A stretch of 64,000 nucleotides of DNA from Amblyornis subalaris (GCA_018881555.1 JACAXG010000007.1:10048435-10112434), one strand, 5' to 3'; shown: positions 13,511 to 27,324, counted from the stretch's first letter. Program-made: numbers and translations. Notes: generated by a model not told the origin, from the sequence alone.

Positions 13511-15565
13511 GTCACAGCTGCAGCTTCACATCTGGATTCAATGATGGCCATAAAAATTTTCACTCCTGAAAAGGGCAAACCTCTCAAAAAAAGATGACTC
13601 TTCAATTGTTTCAAAAGGTACCCAGTAAAACAAAAAAGCGAGTCCCTATATGAAATGGGTCCCCCCATTTTGCACCAACAATTACAAAGCCAGAAATCCC
13701 CAGCCCCACAAATCAGAGGTTTCTATTAGATGTTGTAGCTTGGCCAATCTCTGCATCTACAAAATGGGACAAGAGTAGACCTTGAAAATTGTCCTGTTTT
13801 AGCAGGTCAGAACAAGAGTGCTACTGTGCATAGTAGGCTTGAAATGACATTCAAGTACTGACAACTGTAAGAATTTCTTTCTTTACAGTTCTTACTGTAA
13901 AGGTGCTTTAATTCATCCTTTTCTGCAGCTCCCCCCTTCAAATTGTTTTGACATAAAGCTGTTTGTGATTTTAATTTTCATCTCTACACATGATAAATCC
14001 AAATACAATATCCTTTGTGTATTATGGTTTGACTAGCTTGGAAATGTTATGGACCTAGATAGCTTGTGCAAGAATTGAAAAAAACAGCAATGATTTCCAA
14101 ACGATAGTACNTCTCTCCTATTTGTTATTTTTTCAACTAGCGTGAAGTGTGTTCAACTTTCTGAAAAATCAGTCTCCAAAGAGTAACACTGCAGTTGGTA
14201 TCGTGGCTTGGGGGCTGGGTTTTTTGTTCATTTTTCTTCTGGGTTTGTTGGTTTTGGCTTGATTTGTTTTACATGTTTTAATGGGGGAAGAGATGGGAGG
14301 GGGAACTAGCTTTCACTTGGCAGATTTTCTTCATTCTGTCCAGTCTTGTCAGAACNACATTTCCCCCACCCCCTCCAATATTTTTAGGCAATCAACCGGA
14401 TGAATAGACAACTAGAGGAATAGACTCTCAAGCTACTCAAAGACAAAAAGTCTGACTCTCATGTTTCTTAAGATACCTTTACATATCTNTAGAGCTTCTT
14501 AAATGAAGCCCATCAGAAGGAGCACTAACTGAATTTAGTAATCCTGGCAACATCCATGTGTTTACAGCTTTATCTGAGTTGCCTAAAGAGGGCTGAAGGA
14601 AAAGAAACAAGAAGCCAGGAGAGCTGTAGAAGCATACTTTCCATCTTCTTCATTGATACCCTTCATGCCATTCAAATAGACTCCGGAATACACTACTTTA
14701 ATTAGCAAAGCTTGTTTTAAAGTAAACAACACAAACACTCCTTATAGGACAGTCACAGTCTCCCCTGCTAGACATACAGGCTTTTTGGCAAGATCACATT
14801 CAAACAGCATGAAATTCACCCGTGGGCATGGTCCCGAGAAGGCCCTTGCACCTCTTTAACTTCCATTTAGCTGCTCTGGATAGGAGCGAGTGGTTTGTGG
14901 GATAAGGACAGTTTTCCTCCAAAAAAAAAGATGGTCCAAATCCACATCTGTAAAGATCAGCAGTTTTACCACTATAAGGTCATAAAGGTGTAATATAGGC
15001 GTCATGCATAGAATACATACCATATTTCCACTGAGTCCTGTCCCCGAGTGACTTTGAGCCCCTGTGAAAGTACAATGCACAACATGCCTGCAACGTTGCT
15101 GCATTTGCTGCGTCGTGCTGCTCACTGGGAATACTGCAAAGTCACTCAAATGACAGGAGTCAAGACAGCAGTGAGAAGAGTATCCTCATGAGGAAGCTCT
15201 GACAGGATTCCTTTTGACACATGGGAGAACATGAGAGTCCCATCTTAGTTCAGTAATTGCTAAACAAACAGAAATTGGAAATCATTAATGCGACATTGAC
15301 CATAAAACACTGATCACTGAGGCCCTGTTCTCCCCTGTGCCGCACACAGGGAACAACAGATGCTCAAAGCAAACAGGGTAAGAACAAAACAGTATGGAAA
15401 TAATGTTGGTTCCTTAACAAATGTCTTACTGTAGTCCATTTATGCTGACTGACACCGGTTGTTCTTTTCAGTTATAACTGTGCAACAAAATCAGACATGT
15501 CTCATCTTCCAGTCTTGATACTGAGCTGTTGCTGTTGTTGATTTTCTTTTGTTGGTCAAGTGTTT

Positions 15566-15614
15566 TAATTTTTCTTTTTTTTTTCGTTTTTCTTTTTCTT
15601 TTTTTTTTTTGTTT
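15566..15614. repeat. T-rich pyrimidine tract
   Basis: Runs of T interrupted by single C or G bases over about 49 bp. It is low-complexity sequence and the source of the Lys-rich open frame on the opposite strand. Confidence 0.9.
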
Positions 15615-16561
15615 ACATCTACGTTTATCAACACTGATACATTACAGATCTTGTTAGTTATACTTTGAAGTCTGATCATGCAGAACTACAGGCAGGTGCA
15701 ACTTAGATCTTATTACAGGATGGACATGGCAAGGTGAACAGTTGTTTTTGCTAGTTAAGATCTGGAGCTTTGTTACTGTTGTGGCTTAATGTATACTGGC
15801 CATAAGTCCCACTTACCCAATTTACTAAATATACATGATTCTATATGTACACTGAAACTTCCAGCACCCTCCTTTATCAGCATGTGACTGACTCAGGAGA
15901 AGGTCAGAGGTCAACCATATTTAGGCAAACAGCGGCCTTATTGTAAAAGATTTTAACAGAAATAGCACATTGGATTATTACATATTAGTTACAGAGGAAG
16001 GAAAAAAATAAATCAATACAACTATTTACATTATAAATATCTTGCTTTCCAGAAGACAAGAATGGCCCTGTTCAGTGAAAATTAGCAAAAGAGACCTGTC
16101 TGAAATGATAAGCATGGTAAGGATACATTTATTTCCCAAATTGACCGTGTCTTCCTTCAATATGTGCTTTTCAGCTTTTCACTCTCAGGTAAAAAGGCAC
16201 CATTAGCCTCAGTTGAAGTTTTTCAACATTCTTTTGTCGAATCAAACCCTCTTGAAAACTCAAACTTGCCATAGGTCAATGAGCCTGAACATGCATTAAG
16301 TTAAACATTTCACCTCTCGCAATCAATAGTTGATTAAAAAAACCCAAACCAACATCAAAAAGAATAAAAAAAATCAGGCCACACTGGCAAGTTCCTAATA
16401 TACTGAGAAGACTCCACTAAATTCCACTGGACAGGTCTGTTTTCCAGCTCATTGGTGAAGATGACACATTCACCATTCCCCTGCCTCCCCCAAGCATCTT
16501 ACTAATTAAGACATTACATATTCCTATAATATTCAAACCTACTGCACAATTATTTTCTTTT

Positions 16562-16591
16562 TGTGTGTGTCTGTGTGTTTGTGTGTGTGTG
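16562..16591. repeat. Imperfect (TG)n microsatellite
   Basis: Alternating TG with two interruptions (tct and ttt) over 30 bp. Confidence 0.9.
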
Positions 16592-19500
16592 AAGATCACC
16601 TTGAGCTTGCAATTAGTTAACTGTGTCCTTTGTAAAGTGGTGGAAGTCCAAATAAGCACAGCCATCAGATTCTTGAAGATGTGTGATTATGTTACAATTC
16701 CTCTCTTTATCCACACTGAGAACTTGGATCAAGTAAGAGTAGAACAGAGGTTCCAAAAATCATGTCCATATGTACACCCTCTCTTTCCACACATACAGAA
16801 GGCAAAGAAAAACAAAAGCCTAAATATAAAGCAAACCACTATCCCAGAGGGTTTTTTGACAGACTAGTAAAAGACAATTAATTGTTCCCTGCAGGTTTTC
16901 TCTCACTGCTTTCCCTGGAAGCACAGTTTGTTGCAAAATGCCTTGTTTGTCTGTTTGTTTTTGCATGTTTGAATTCACACAAAATTTTAAATTCTCAATA
17001 AGCATGAAGAAAGAAATATAAATAAATAAATATATCTGAATGAAAAGAAATAAATAGATCTGAAACTAAAATAATTTTTGATTCTTTGAAACACTGTGAA
17101 GCTTGAAACATTGGGAATCAATAAGCTAACACTGGTTACTAAAAGGTATTTTGAATTAAATATTCCAATTCCATTTTACAGTAATTCTTTTAAAATAAAA
17201 AATTTGTGAGATTGGCTGAAAGTAAATCTCACAGGCAGTTCTAAAATTTATTATTCGTACATTTTTCATGAGAAAGTAAGTTGGTGGAATAGAAATCACT
17301 GATGCTCGCTGACAAATTTAGAACGCAATCCAAATGAATTAAGTAGCACTACTTTGGAAAATTCCCTGAAGACACTGCAACAGGTCTAATTTCTTCAGTA
17401 TTGTTATCCCAAACTTTGAAGGTAAAGCAATATATATGAAGATAAAACCATATATATGAACCAAATTGCTTATAAATTTGGAAGAGTGACATAGCGACAT
17501 GATCATCTGTCTCATGTAACCTTCGGAGGCCAATGTCGGGCAGGAACTGGTCATTTCCAGAGGAAAACCATCAGTGCATTAGGGCTTGGAAAACCTCATC
17601 ATGCTTTCTCTGGCTTTTTTTTTTTTTTGGACACACTACCATATTTGCACTCCAATTTAAGCTCCGTTTTATATAATGCAAGCTTGCTAAGATTCCTGGA
17701 TCTATTTGTGCCATGGAATTCTAGATAGTGGTGGTGGGGGGAGGGGCAGAACATCAACCACAATGCAATTCGCATAAATTGCTGTGACCAACTCAAATAT
17801 CTAAACTCTCTTGAAGACACATTCTAACGGAATGTAGTCAAAACTCACACAATACTATTCCAGCTACCAAGTCAGTATCTAAAGACTGTTTTCAAAAATT
17901 ACCAAAAAATTTGGAATGAAAACATATATAATCTTGCATCAACTGGTAGTAAATCAATACCCCATCCTTATTTAAACTCAGCAGTGAGAAAGAAAATGGA
18001 GGAAGGGTCTTTTAAGAGTCATTCTGACTTTTTTCTTTTTTTTTTCCCCTCATATCATCCCAAAGTTCTCCATCTGAAAATAAAGCAGGAATCCTTTGCA
18101 GCAACTTCCCTCTNCACCCTGTCAATGCTATTCCTTGCAGCTAGCGCTTTGAGCAGTGATTGATNGTTAAGATGCTCCTGCCATTCTCCTCACCCTGCTG
18201 ATGGCCATATACATGACTTCAGTAAGCCACTTGGGACNGAATTTCTTCAGGTATTCAGGCACTTAAGATACCAATAGGCTCTTAGGCATATTTTCAAAAA
18301 TATCAAGGTGTCCAGCTGCCATTCAGGATGCTGTAAGTTATGCTGCTTCTGGCATAAGCTCTCTGATATCTCTGATTACCCCTTTAGTGCCTAAATACCT
18401 TGGAATATCTGTCCTAGATCTCTGGCTTCCCAATTTCCTGCATCTCTGCAGTGGTGGCAATTANGCTTACAACTGCAAACCTCAGAGAATTAACTGAGAA
18501 TTGTTGCCCAAGTACTATATTTACTGAAATTTTAAACAGAAGTAGATTTAAAAGACAAATGGCAAAAAAAAAGAAAAGCATCTATCATTATCAAGCTGAA
18601 CAAAATGTTGGAATACAGGGGAANAGACTTGAAGAGGAGAATCAGAAAAAAAAAANGGTTTCCCTTAAGACAGCCTCAGAACATCATCCCTACAATCTTT
18701 TATTCAAGAGTACATGCATTGTTGTAAGGTATCAGCTGACAGAACCGAATTCCTGGCACAAAGCAAAACAAAGGCTGCTATTCCTGCTTGATGGTCACTA
18801 CTTCAGTCTGGACATACAAGGACCAGAATTGTAAAGAACTAACGCTTTTCTTCACTGATGGCTTTTTTTTCTAGTGTCCAATGTGGACAGCTCCAAGTCT
18901 CCTCCCCCAGACAGAGCTTCTCATAAAGGAGACTAATTTGAGGACAAAAAGAGATGCAGTAATTCTTTTAGGCCCCATTTCAGCAAGGCACTTCAGCACA
19001 TGCTGATGTCGATCACCGCTGAGCAAAGGACAAAAGCACACGCTAGTTAAAATTTTGTAAGCATCCTACAGCCTCCATGAGATGGTTGAACAAGCANGGG
19101 TGCTTAGCAGAATCAGGGAATAAAGCTATGGAACTCCTGTGTCGTGAGGATACCTTCTCTGGTGACTCGTTCTCCACCCAGCACTCATGAACCCAAACAA
19201 GACTGAATTACACCATAGGACTGAGAGTATGGTTTTTGGCTTCAATAGATGCAATATGGGAGGTCTACAAGTCTCCATCTACTGTAAACGGCGTCTCTGC
19301 TATTACCTGTGCCACATCTCCATAATATCACTGGCAATGAATTGGGATTACTCCAAGTGTCTATGGTCTACACTGGTGGTATTTTTGCAGCTTCTCTTAC
19401 AAACAGCTGTGAGACACTTTGTTTAGTTTTGATTAAATAACACACCCAAATTGTGCACGCTACTATGGAATGTAAAGTAGGTACGAGTTACCTGAATATT

Positions 19501-21780
19501 ATTAATATGTATCTATGGTGAATTAAATCTGGAGGTGATACTTTTCATTATTGCTAAGAAGTCACCCGTGGTGTTATTGCCTACATACCTACAGAGCTTT
19601 GCTGTTAACCTTTCAATACTTCTATGATCATTGGCTTTGAAGTGAGTTACATCACTCAATAATGACCTGATGCTTCATGGCTTAAGAGAGAATATTGCTA
19701 AATATATTTAGCAGTAGTAAATTATTGCTTTTAAAATTACTGCTCTGAGTTTTTAGAACATTATCAACCTAATTTTATTCTCAAAAAAATTTTGATAAAA
19801 ATCTACCAAAAATATAACCAGCGAAAAACCCCACTTCCTACAGCAATTCTGATACAGCTCAGACTTACCAAGTCTGAAATTATTTTATATCCACTTAATT
19901 TTTATCTCCCCTCGTCTCCACCCTGGAGAGAAGTTTTTTCTTCCCTTTCTTCCCTTTAAACAAAATCTGACTTGGGACTCAGGATTTTTTTTCCTACCAC
20001 AAAATGGCAGGCTTGTAAGCCACCCAATAGAACAGTCCTATTTTGGTAGAATTTTGAATACAAAAGAATTAGTGAATTTAAAATATCCACTAACATAGTC
20101 TAAACAGTTTCTCTCTATGACATTTGGAAAAGCATTAGAGTAGGATTTAGCTCATTTCAGTTTACATGGCACACTTTGGTAAAAGGACAGATGACTTGGA
20201 TTTTAGTTAATTTCCAACACGGATAATGATGATCTTGCAGTGGAAAATTCCAATTGCTCTTTTGGTTGGAAAAAGATTCAGTTGTTCTGAAATTCTGTGT
20301 GGAGTTTTGTCACTCTCTGGTAAAAATGCTGTTACTTACCACCAGAAATCCTGTGTATCATCACCTGGTAAATTCAATTTGATATTCAGTCACTGTTGGG
20401 TTCTTCAGAACTTGTCCAAACTGCCCAAGACCCCTGGCTGTGACCCTTCCAGCCCAGCTCACGAGCTGACTGATAACCTTTGCTAATACTTAGAGTAAAG
20501 GAAAACTGGACCCACGCACTCTGTGGTTCTTTTCCATGTAACACAGGCTGCTAAAACTTCCTGGGGAGCCCGAAGATTTGTCATGAGCAAATGAACAGCC
20601 AAAAGCACCCAGACAATGCCTGTTCTCTGAGTAGCAGAGATGCCTGCAAGGGAATGGTTTAAAGGGAAAACAACCTCTACGCTGCAAACATACACTGAGA
20701 GGGGGTAGGCTGCAAAAATCCTTTCTCTAACCTAGGAAGGTCTAGACATAAAATAAAAACAAGTTGTTGTATGTCCTTCTGATCTGCTCCTTCCCCAACC
20801 CTGTCATACCCTCTAATTTACAAACATACATGTAATTCAAAATAGCGAGCCTATCCATGACCTAAGATGATAACTCACTCAACATTGACAGAAAAAGTTG
20901 GTTACTGATATCCTTCTGGGCTTAGACATGCATAAAAAAACCTTCATTCTTGTTCCCTGTAGCTTGCAAAGATACATGTGCTTCCTTCTAACCCGCTCTT
21001 AGCTTCACATATCTGCTCTAAAAATCAGAACAACAAGTCTTAACATTCACAAACTAACATTTTTCTATGAAGCTCTGTGGCTTCTTCTTTCAATAAAACT
21101 GGTTATTATTTCAAAATATATATACAACTCTCAGCAGAAATTTGGTGCTACATCTTCAAGTGTCTGAGGGAGCCACAGCCCTGTGTGGTTATTTACACTT
21201 CCACAAGTCCTCATACAAGATATGCAACCTCAACAATGAGCAAACAAATAGAATATATACTGGTAATATCCCATATGTAGTTATGCAGTTCACCTGGAAT
21301 GGGCCATTAATAGCTGTGGAGTGCACACCAAGTGCCTACGCAGATGTGCAGGCACAGAGCTGCATGCACTGCCAGAATTCTGCTGTCACGTGTGTGTTAT
21401 GTGCTATTTGTGTATGAGGAAAAATGCGTGGAGATCCCTGTCTGCCTCACTGGGCAGATGACAGAACACAGAGTGAAGGCAGATACACACTCGTATGGTG
21501 GAGAGTGGCTACTGCACACCTTGTCATGCCAGTGCGAAAAAGACAGTTGCAGGTTGCTGGTTTTGCAGCCATTCATTTTACATCTTGTGGGGAGGGGGGT
21601 AAAAAAAGGATTTTTCAGTTCCTTTTTTTTTTCCCCCCCAGTAAGCATCACTGGAAGAAGACCAAAGCAGAGCAACTATAAGTTAAATATACACTTGAGC
21701 TTAGCTGCATTACATAACTCTGTAGGAGAAGCAGGCTGAAAAGATTTGCTTGTTTGTTTGTTTCGTTTAAATCTTTGTAT

Positions 21781-21880
21781 TTTATTTCTCTCTCTTTTCA
21801 TCTCTTAGCTCCCGTGAATGTTTTCCTCCTAGGTTCCATCATCCTCTGAAGAACGCTGGGTTTCGCAGGCAGGCGGCTAG
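21781..21880 (-). other. MAPK10: Proximal 3' UTR with a candidate poly(A) signal
   Basis: Downstream of the alpha-2 stop the minus strand carries an AATAAA hexamer at 21786-21781, about 95 nt after the stop. It is followed by an A-rich (CAAA)n stretch rather than an obvious GU-rich element, so this may not be the main cleavage site. MAPK10 transcripts usually have much longer 3' UTRs, so the true gene end probably lies at lower coordinates. Confidence 0.35.
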
Positions 21881-22023
21881 TCACCTGCAACAACCGAGGG
21901 GTCCCGCAGAAGCTTCCAGGCTGCTGTCCGTGTCAGACGCCAGGGTTTGATCCGTGGACATGGATGAGATGTCGTTGACAGATGAGGATGGAGGGAGGCT
22001 CTCACTGCTGTTCACTGCTGCAC
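21881..22023 (-). CDS. MAPK10: MAPK10 terminal exon, long (alpha-2) tail
   Basis: When splicing uses the inner acceptor (cacag|GTGCAG) the exon completes Gly418 and encodes 46 residues, [17 protein letters not shown] through [13 protein letters not shown], before TGA at 21883-21881. The tail is Ser/Thr-rich and probably disordered. The Cys-Cys pair next to the last residue corresponds to cysteines reported as palmitoylated in JNK3. The resulting protein length matches the 464-residue human alpha-2 form. Conservation of every residue I can compare argues for strong constraint on this tail. Confidence 0.97.
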
Positions 22024-22028
22024 CTGTG
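22012..22028 (-). CDS. MAPK10: MAPK10 terminal exon, short (alpha-1) tail
   Basis: When splicing uses the outer acceptor (cgtag|CACAG), five bases upstream of the alpha-2 acceptor, the frame shifts and the exon encodes only AQVQQ followed by TGA at 22014-22012. This is the ending of the known 422-residue JNK3 alpha-1 (417 + 5). The rest of the exon then becomes 3' UTR. This form lacks the Ser-rich extension and the C-terminal Cys-Cys. Confidence 0.95.
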
Positions 22029-22030
22029 CT
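22023..22030 (-). promoter_or_regulatory. MAPK10: Tandem 3' splice sites, 5 nt apart (alpha-1/alpha-2 switch)
   Basis: On the minus strand the intron ends tcgttttcgtAGcacAG|GTGCAG. The two AGs are separated by five bases, and each joined to the preceding ...TCAG yields a known JNK C-terminus (AQVQQ or GAAVNSS). Choice between them is a frame switch made at the acceptor itself. Confidence 0.93.
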
Positions 22031-25000
22031 ACGAAAACGAACACCAACGTGATTAAACCTGAAACCCCAGAATGTGCCACTTGCTAAGAAAGCAAACGGT
22101 ACTTACCCTGTGGCAACGGGCGTGGAAGGGCACAGACCATTTTACACATTAGCAGATGATGGGCCATACAAACTTTAGACATTGGGTAATATTAANTATT
22201 TTACCAGGAAATTCTCTCCCTCAACATTCTGTTTTGAAAAGTTACAGCTCACGTTATAGTGTCACCCCACTTTTTTCTGGCCTTCTTGGACTTCCTAAAC
22301 ACCCAGCAGTCAGCGGCATGCTAGGATCATACAACGTGTGATCAAAACAAAAACAAACCCAACCCAATCCTCCATACTCTTCTCATAAAATTCCAGTTTT
22401 CCTANTGGCAGTCTAGTAGAGTGGGTGGAATCAAACCATCCAGCAGCAATGCAGAGAGAAGGTGGCTGTGGGGCAGGCAAGGCTGGTTTCTTCCTCTTAG
22501 TTAAGGTGACTAAGCACAGGATTATCAGTTGTGATTGTGTTTTTGTACATCCAAGTTTACCTTGCCTCTCTAAAACTATCATAGTACTAGATATTATCCA
22601 AAAAATCACTTTGACNTTATGAAATGAGGAACGCATCTTCTTGAGACCATCATTAATGTGACTAAACATTTATGACATCCATGAATATTATCAGAAATTA
22701 CCTGTCTTATAAATGCAGATAACTGAATGAGAAATGCAGAGCCATGTAAAGAATGTATTTATTGTACACTTATGACTGCTCAACTGTTACTGCCCATTAA
22801 CCTCAGCTCAAACGAAAGTTCTCGGGGTAGCAAAAACCAGTTTGATTGGTATTTTTTTTCCACCGAACTTTCAGGCAATGCAATAAAAACATTACTTTGA
22901 GAAAACAAGCCACCATACCATATCTACAACCCTCTTCTATATTCCTCAACTTTTTATTTCCTTTATACACATCCACTGTAAAGATGCACAAAACAGAGAC
23001 AGATATGCTCACATTCAGAGCTCCAGATGGGAACTGCCTTCTGCTGTTCTAGTAGCACAAAGATATTATGGCATCAGAACCACCCTTAAATTACTCTCCT
23101 GATATATTTTGAAAATAAAATAGTTAATTTTGTAAGTGCTGCAAAAAGACACAGCAATCTTAAGTCTGACTGGTGACTGCATGCAGCAATCATCCATCTT
23201 CTCTGCCAGAAAACATGTTTTTCAAATAATTATTTACGTGTACCTCATCATCCAGTACAATACTGTTACTTCATGTTTACATGTCATTTGATCATGTGGC
23301 ATTTTATGAAAATACAAATANGCATTTATGTGTAGTCAAAATATGACTGAATTTATTTATATTAATGACTAAATAATAATAACCTTTCTAAATGCTTACC
23401 ATGCTGGACAGAAGGCTGCCTTTAAGTCATGGATACTTTCCCAAGGATCAAATGGAAAGTATTCCAGTAGGTTCAATCGACTTTTGATCAAACTGTTGCT
23501 GTACAGCTTTCTTTGATGAATGGGTACTCAACTTAGCTAGGCAAAATAACTGAAGAAATAGCTGCAGAAACTGTACAGATGAAGGTTTTGTTATACTCTG
23601 TCTGATTCAGCAACACTGAAGTCAATAAACCCTGCCACGTTCTTTTTAGCAANTATCAATGCAGCCCATAAGTTTCTGGAAACTGCATTTTTATGGTTAT
23701 TCCTAGCTTTCAGCACAATTCCACAGGACACAACACACTGTCATGATAGTTGCTGCTGCAGCCCCAAACCACACAGACTCACAAAACAGCCACAAACCAC
23801 ACTAAACCTCAACGACAGAATTGAAGAATTCAGCAGCACAAAGCAGCACTTAGGCAGTAACACTCAGAAACCCAACCAAAAGCTGTCCTAGTCAGTAAGA
23901 AATGCTTCATTTGCTGTGCTTAGCACCTGCCTGGTGCTACAACAGCTTATTCCTGGAGGNATGTGTGCCAGGTGAGACAGCACAGACATGACAGAGGTGC
24001 ACTCAAAAGAGAAAAAGGGCCCCATTTATGAATTTGCTATTTGACAGGAAGCTTTTCCCTGGCTGCAGGATTAAGGAAAAGAGCTAAAGGTTAGAGAAGG
24101 TGAGAAACAGCTCCTGAGGTCTGTTCCTGGCTCTGCCATTGACTTGACAGCTTCTCTTTTAAGCCACACGTCAGCTTCCATACTGTAAAGCAGGGATTCC
24201 TTCCTCAGAGGGCTCCTGGGAAGCACTATTAAATAGCACCAATGGAAGTGCCTCTGAGACTTCAGCTGTGAAGTGGTTCAGATTCGGGGGTAAAAAAAAA
24301 AAATAGAAGGAGAACTGTAGCTTTTGCTGTTTCCAAAAAAAGCCTGGTGTCTGTTTTGGGGATTTGCTCAACTTCTTACAAATTGTGAAAATAGCAGCTC
24401 CTGGTATTGAATGTNGCAGTGCTTGGCAAGTCCACCAGCTGCTTAATTTAGAGTCTGCACATNACAGAAAAGGGCCAGGAAAGGTATCCAGTAGTGCCTG
24501 GGTGATGGCAACAAAACTGACCAAATCAGACTGCAACTAAAAGCCAGGCAACTAAGAATAAAAGATCCATTTTCATCTAGAAAGAGAATGCACTGAGATC
24601 TGTGCTATATACTATATTCTGTGCCCAGAAAGGAGAAGACAGTTGAAAATGTTNTGTCTGAAACTACAGCTGGGTAGTGAAGGCTAGGGGAGAGTATGAG
24701 AGGAGGTTAGATAGTATGGACAGAACTTAGGTTTAATTCTAAATGACCTACAGCCTTGTATCAAACATTTTTGTTTAATGAAAATATTGCTGTTTGATAA
24801 TACCAGTCAGAAACACTTTTTTTTTGGACAGGCAGAAGTAGCCTCAGCTGGCAACAACTTTAGACACTGTTGATGTTGCTCATTGAACGTGAGCATGAAG
24901 AGCAGGTACTGGAGTTTCCCTCCAAGCCCCATATTTCAAGCTTCTATGTTGTGTTAACCAATTCCTCACAGAACAAGAGATTGACACCCTGGTACACAGG

Positions 25001-26631
25001 CACTCTAAGTAGATCTGTCAATGGGCAGTTATTATCCCTGGTGCTGTCAGCTTCAGCAGTCTCCCCCAAAACTCTGATCAAGTAATCATGGAAACTAATC
25101 TCCAGCTTGCTTGCTGCAATTATTGACAGAGCACTAAATCTTAGCCACCTGAATCCTTGCCAAGAACAACCACCAGTGAGTAATGTGTGTGTAGTGTCTC
25201 CCTCATTTTCCTTATGCTCAGAACTGGTGTTTTACCTCCTTCTTTCAGTATTTCATTCAGNTGAAAATTGAAGTCAGGCGCACAAAGTGAAGAAAAACAG
25301 GAAATCTACTGTTTTAGAAAACANTTTCATCTGAGAGCAGTTTTGNAATAGTTGCTAAACCTGTTGGTGCNTAACATTCCAAAAACAGTCAAAGGGAAAC
25401 AGCAGAAGAAATACAGGTAAAAAAATGACAATTTTGTATGTTTGAAAATGTTTTGCATAAGCAATAAAAAACTTCCTCATAGGAAAAACAGAATATGAAA
25501 TACATAAAGAAATCCCTGGTAGATAATGCCTGAAACAAGCAACTACAATGTTTCTTGATCATAAATCAGCCTGCAACCACAATTCTGTAGGGGAGAGATT
25601 TAAGAATGAGGATTTATCAGATAACTGGTAGGGGCCCAGATTTGTTTTCAGTGGTGGCACCGTAGTTCTGTAAATTAAATCTGCAAGTCCTGTACTTTGT
25701 TTGCTACTTGGCAAAAACACATTGGATTGTTTCCAATATATTACTTCACTGATGTCAAAATCCAGGTGCAGTGCTAGTGCTCCAATAGCACCATCCAGCA
25801 CTCTATTAACTCCCTTCATTGTTGCCGTGTTTCCCCCTGTCCTGTCAGTTACTAATGATGCATTCTTGTCCTAACTTAAGTTAGTTTTGCCCTTAAAGGC
25901 TGCTGGAACTGGAGCACTGTGCTCAAAATCTGGGCACTTCAAAAGTGTGCCAGTGAAAGCATACCTTCACAAATATGTATTTCTGTGTACTGGCAGCCAC
26001 AGTTTGCATTCCTGTGAAAAGACTGCTGATGAGAATTTTTCTTGGAAAAATTTTAGCTGTGATTTTTTTGTGACAGGACTTTAGGAATCAGTGGTTGAAG
26101 ACAATTTTCCCTTCTCGCTGAAGTGGCATCAAACCTTGTCAGCAAGCTGTTCTAATGTGNTTGGATTCCAGAAAAGATAAACTACCAGACTGGGTACCAG
26201 ACACCTACGTGGGCTGGNGCAGGGTCTGGTGTGCAGTGCTGTGTGTCCAACAGATGAGTATGTGCTAACATCACCAATTTTGCTTATAACAACTAGTAAA
26301 GTATTAGTTCAGTTATCCACCCATAAGCAGCATGAAAGTATTAGTGTGAGATAAATGTCCACACCCACAGGAATATAAACTGTAAACACAGACCTCTCCA
26401 CAGAAAATACCAGGACAACTATCTCTCAAATAGAGAGAAGACCATTTTTAAAGTATTGCCGTGACACTGAACTGCAATTAATCAAGGTCAACCCATTAGT
26501 AGCACTGGATTTCATAAAAACTTCCTAACTGGCCTATATAACTGCAATTGCAGCCCAAGTACTTCAGCTATCTCCGTTCTCTTTTTGTTAGTACAGAAAA
26601 CACACCAAAGTTATTCAATGGGGCTGAGTAC
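22029..26631 (-). other. MAPK10: MAPK10 intron before the terminal exon (4603 nt)
   Basis: U2-type intron (GTACTC...AG). No nested gene was recognised. About 75 nt upstream of the terminal acceptor is an unused donor-like CAGG|GTAAGT at 22106-22101. The rest is AT-rich single-copy-looking sequence with a few Ns. Confidence 0.85.
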
Positions 26632-26709
26632 CTGAAGGAGAAGGCTGTCCTTTTACTACGCCNTTTTTAGTCTTTTCTTCAGAATTCATTACTTCTTTGT
26701 AGATGAGTT
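26632..26709 (-). CDS. MAPK10: MAPK10 exon: C-terminal extension, VMNSEEKTK
   Basis: This 78-nt exon completes Glu392 and encodes residues 393-417 plus the first base of the next codon. It reads LIYKEVMNSEEKTK, then Asn (inferred), then GVVKGQPSPS. The first half is the C-terminal helix that packs back on the N-lobe in MAPKs; the MNSEEKTK version identifies JNK3. An ambiguous base at 26663 is the third base of the Asn codon (AAN), so the residue is Asn or Lys; family conservation supports Asn. The acceptor is ttcttccag and the donor TCAG|GTACTC. The single base left over (G) is what allows the following exon to be read in two frames from its two acceptors. Confidence 0.96.

Positions 26710-27324
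<615 letters not shown>

Larger units (their letters stand above)
9954..21780. other. Intergenic or distal 3' flank, no gene recognised
   Basis: No protein-coding similarity could be recognised. It contains a purine-rich GAAAA-type tract (about 10037-10070), a TG run near 11093-11106, a CpG-rich patch at 13.05-13.51 kb, a long pyrimidine tract at 15.57-15.61 kb and a TG microsatellite at 16.56 kb. The remainder is ordinary AT-rich sequence with short chance open frames. Alternative MAPK10 3' UTR ends could extend some distance from 21780 downward. Confidence 0.55.

Noticed and set aside
13094..13569. Four overlapping open frames on both strands around 13.1-13.6 kb
   Set aside because: They follow from high GC and few stop codons in the CpG-rich patch; none has recognisable protein similarity.
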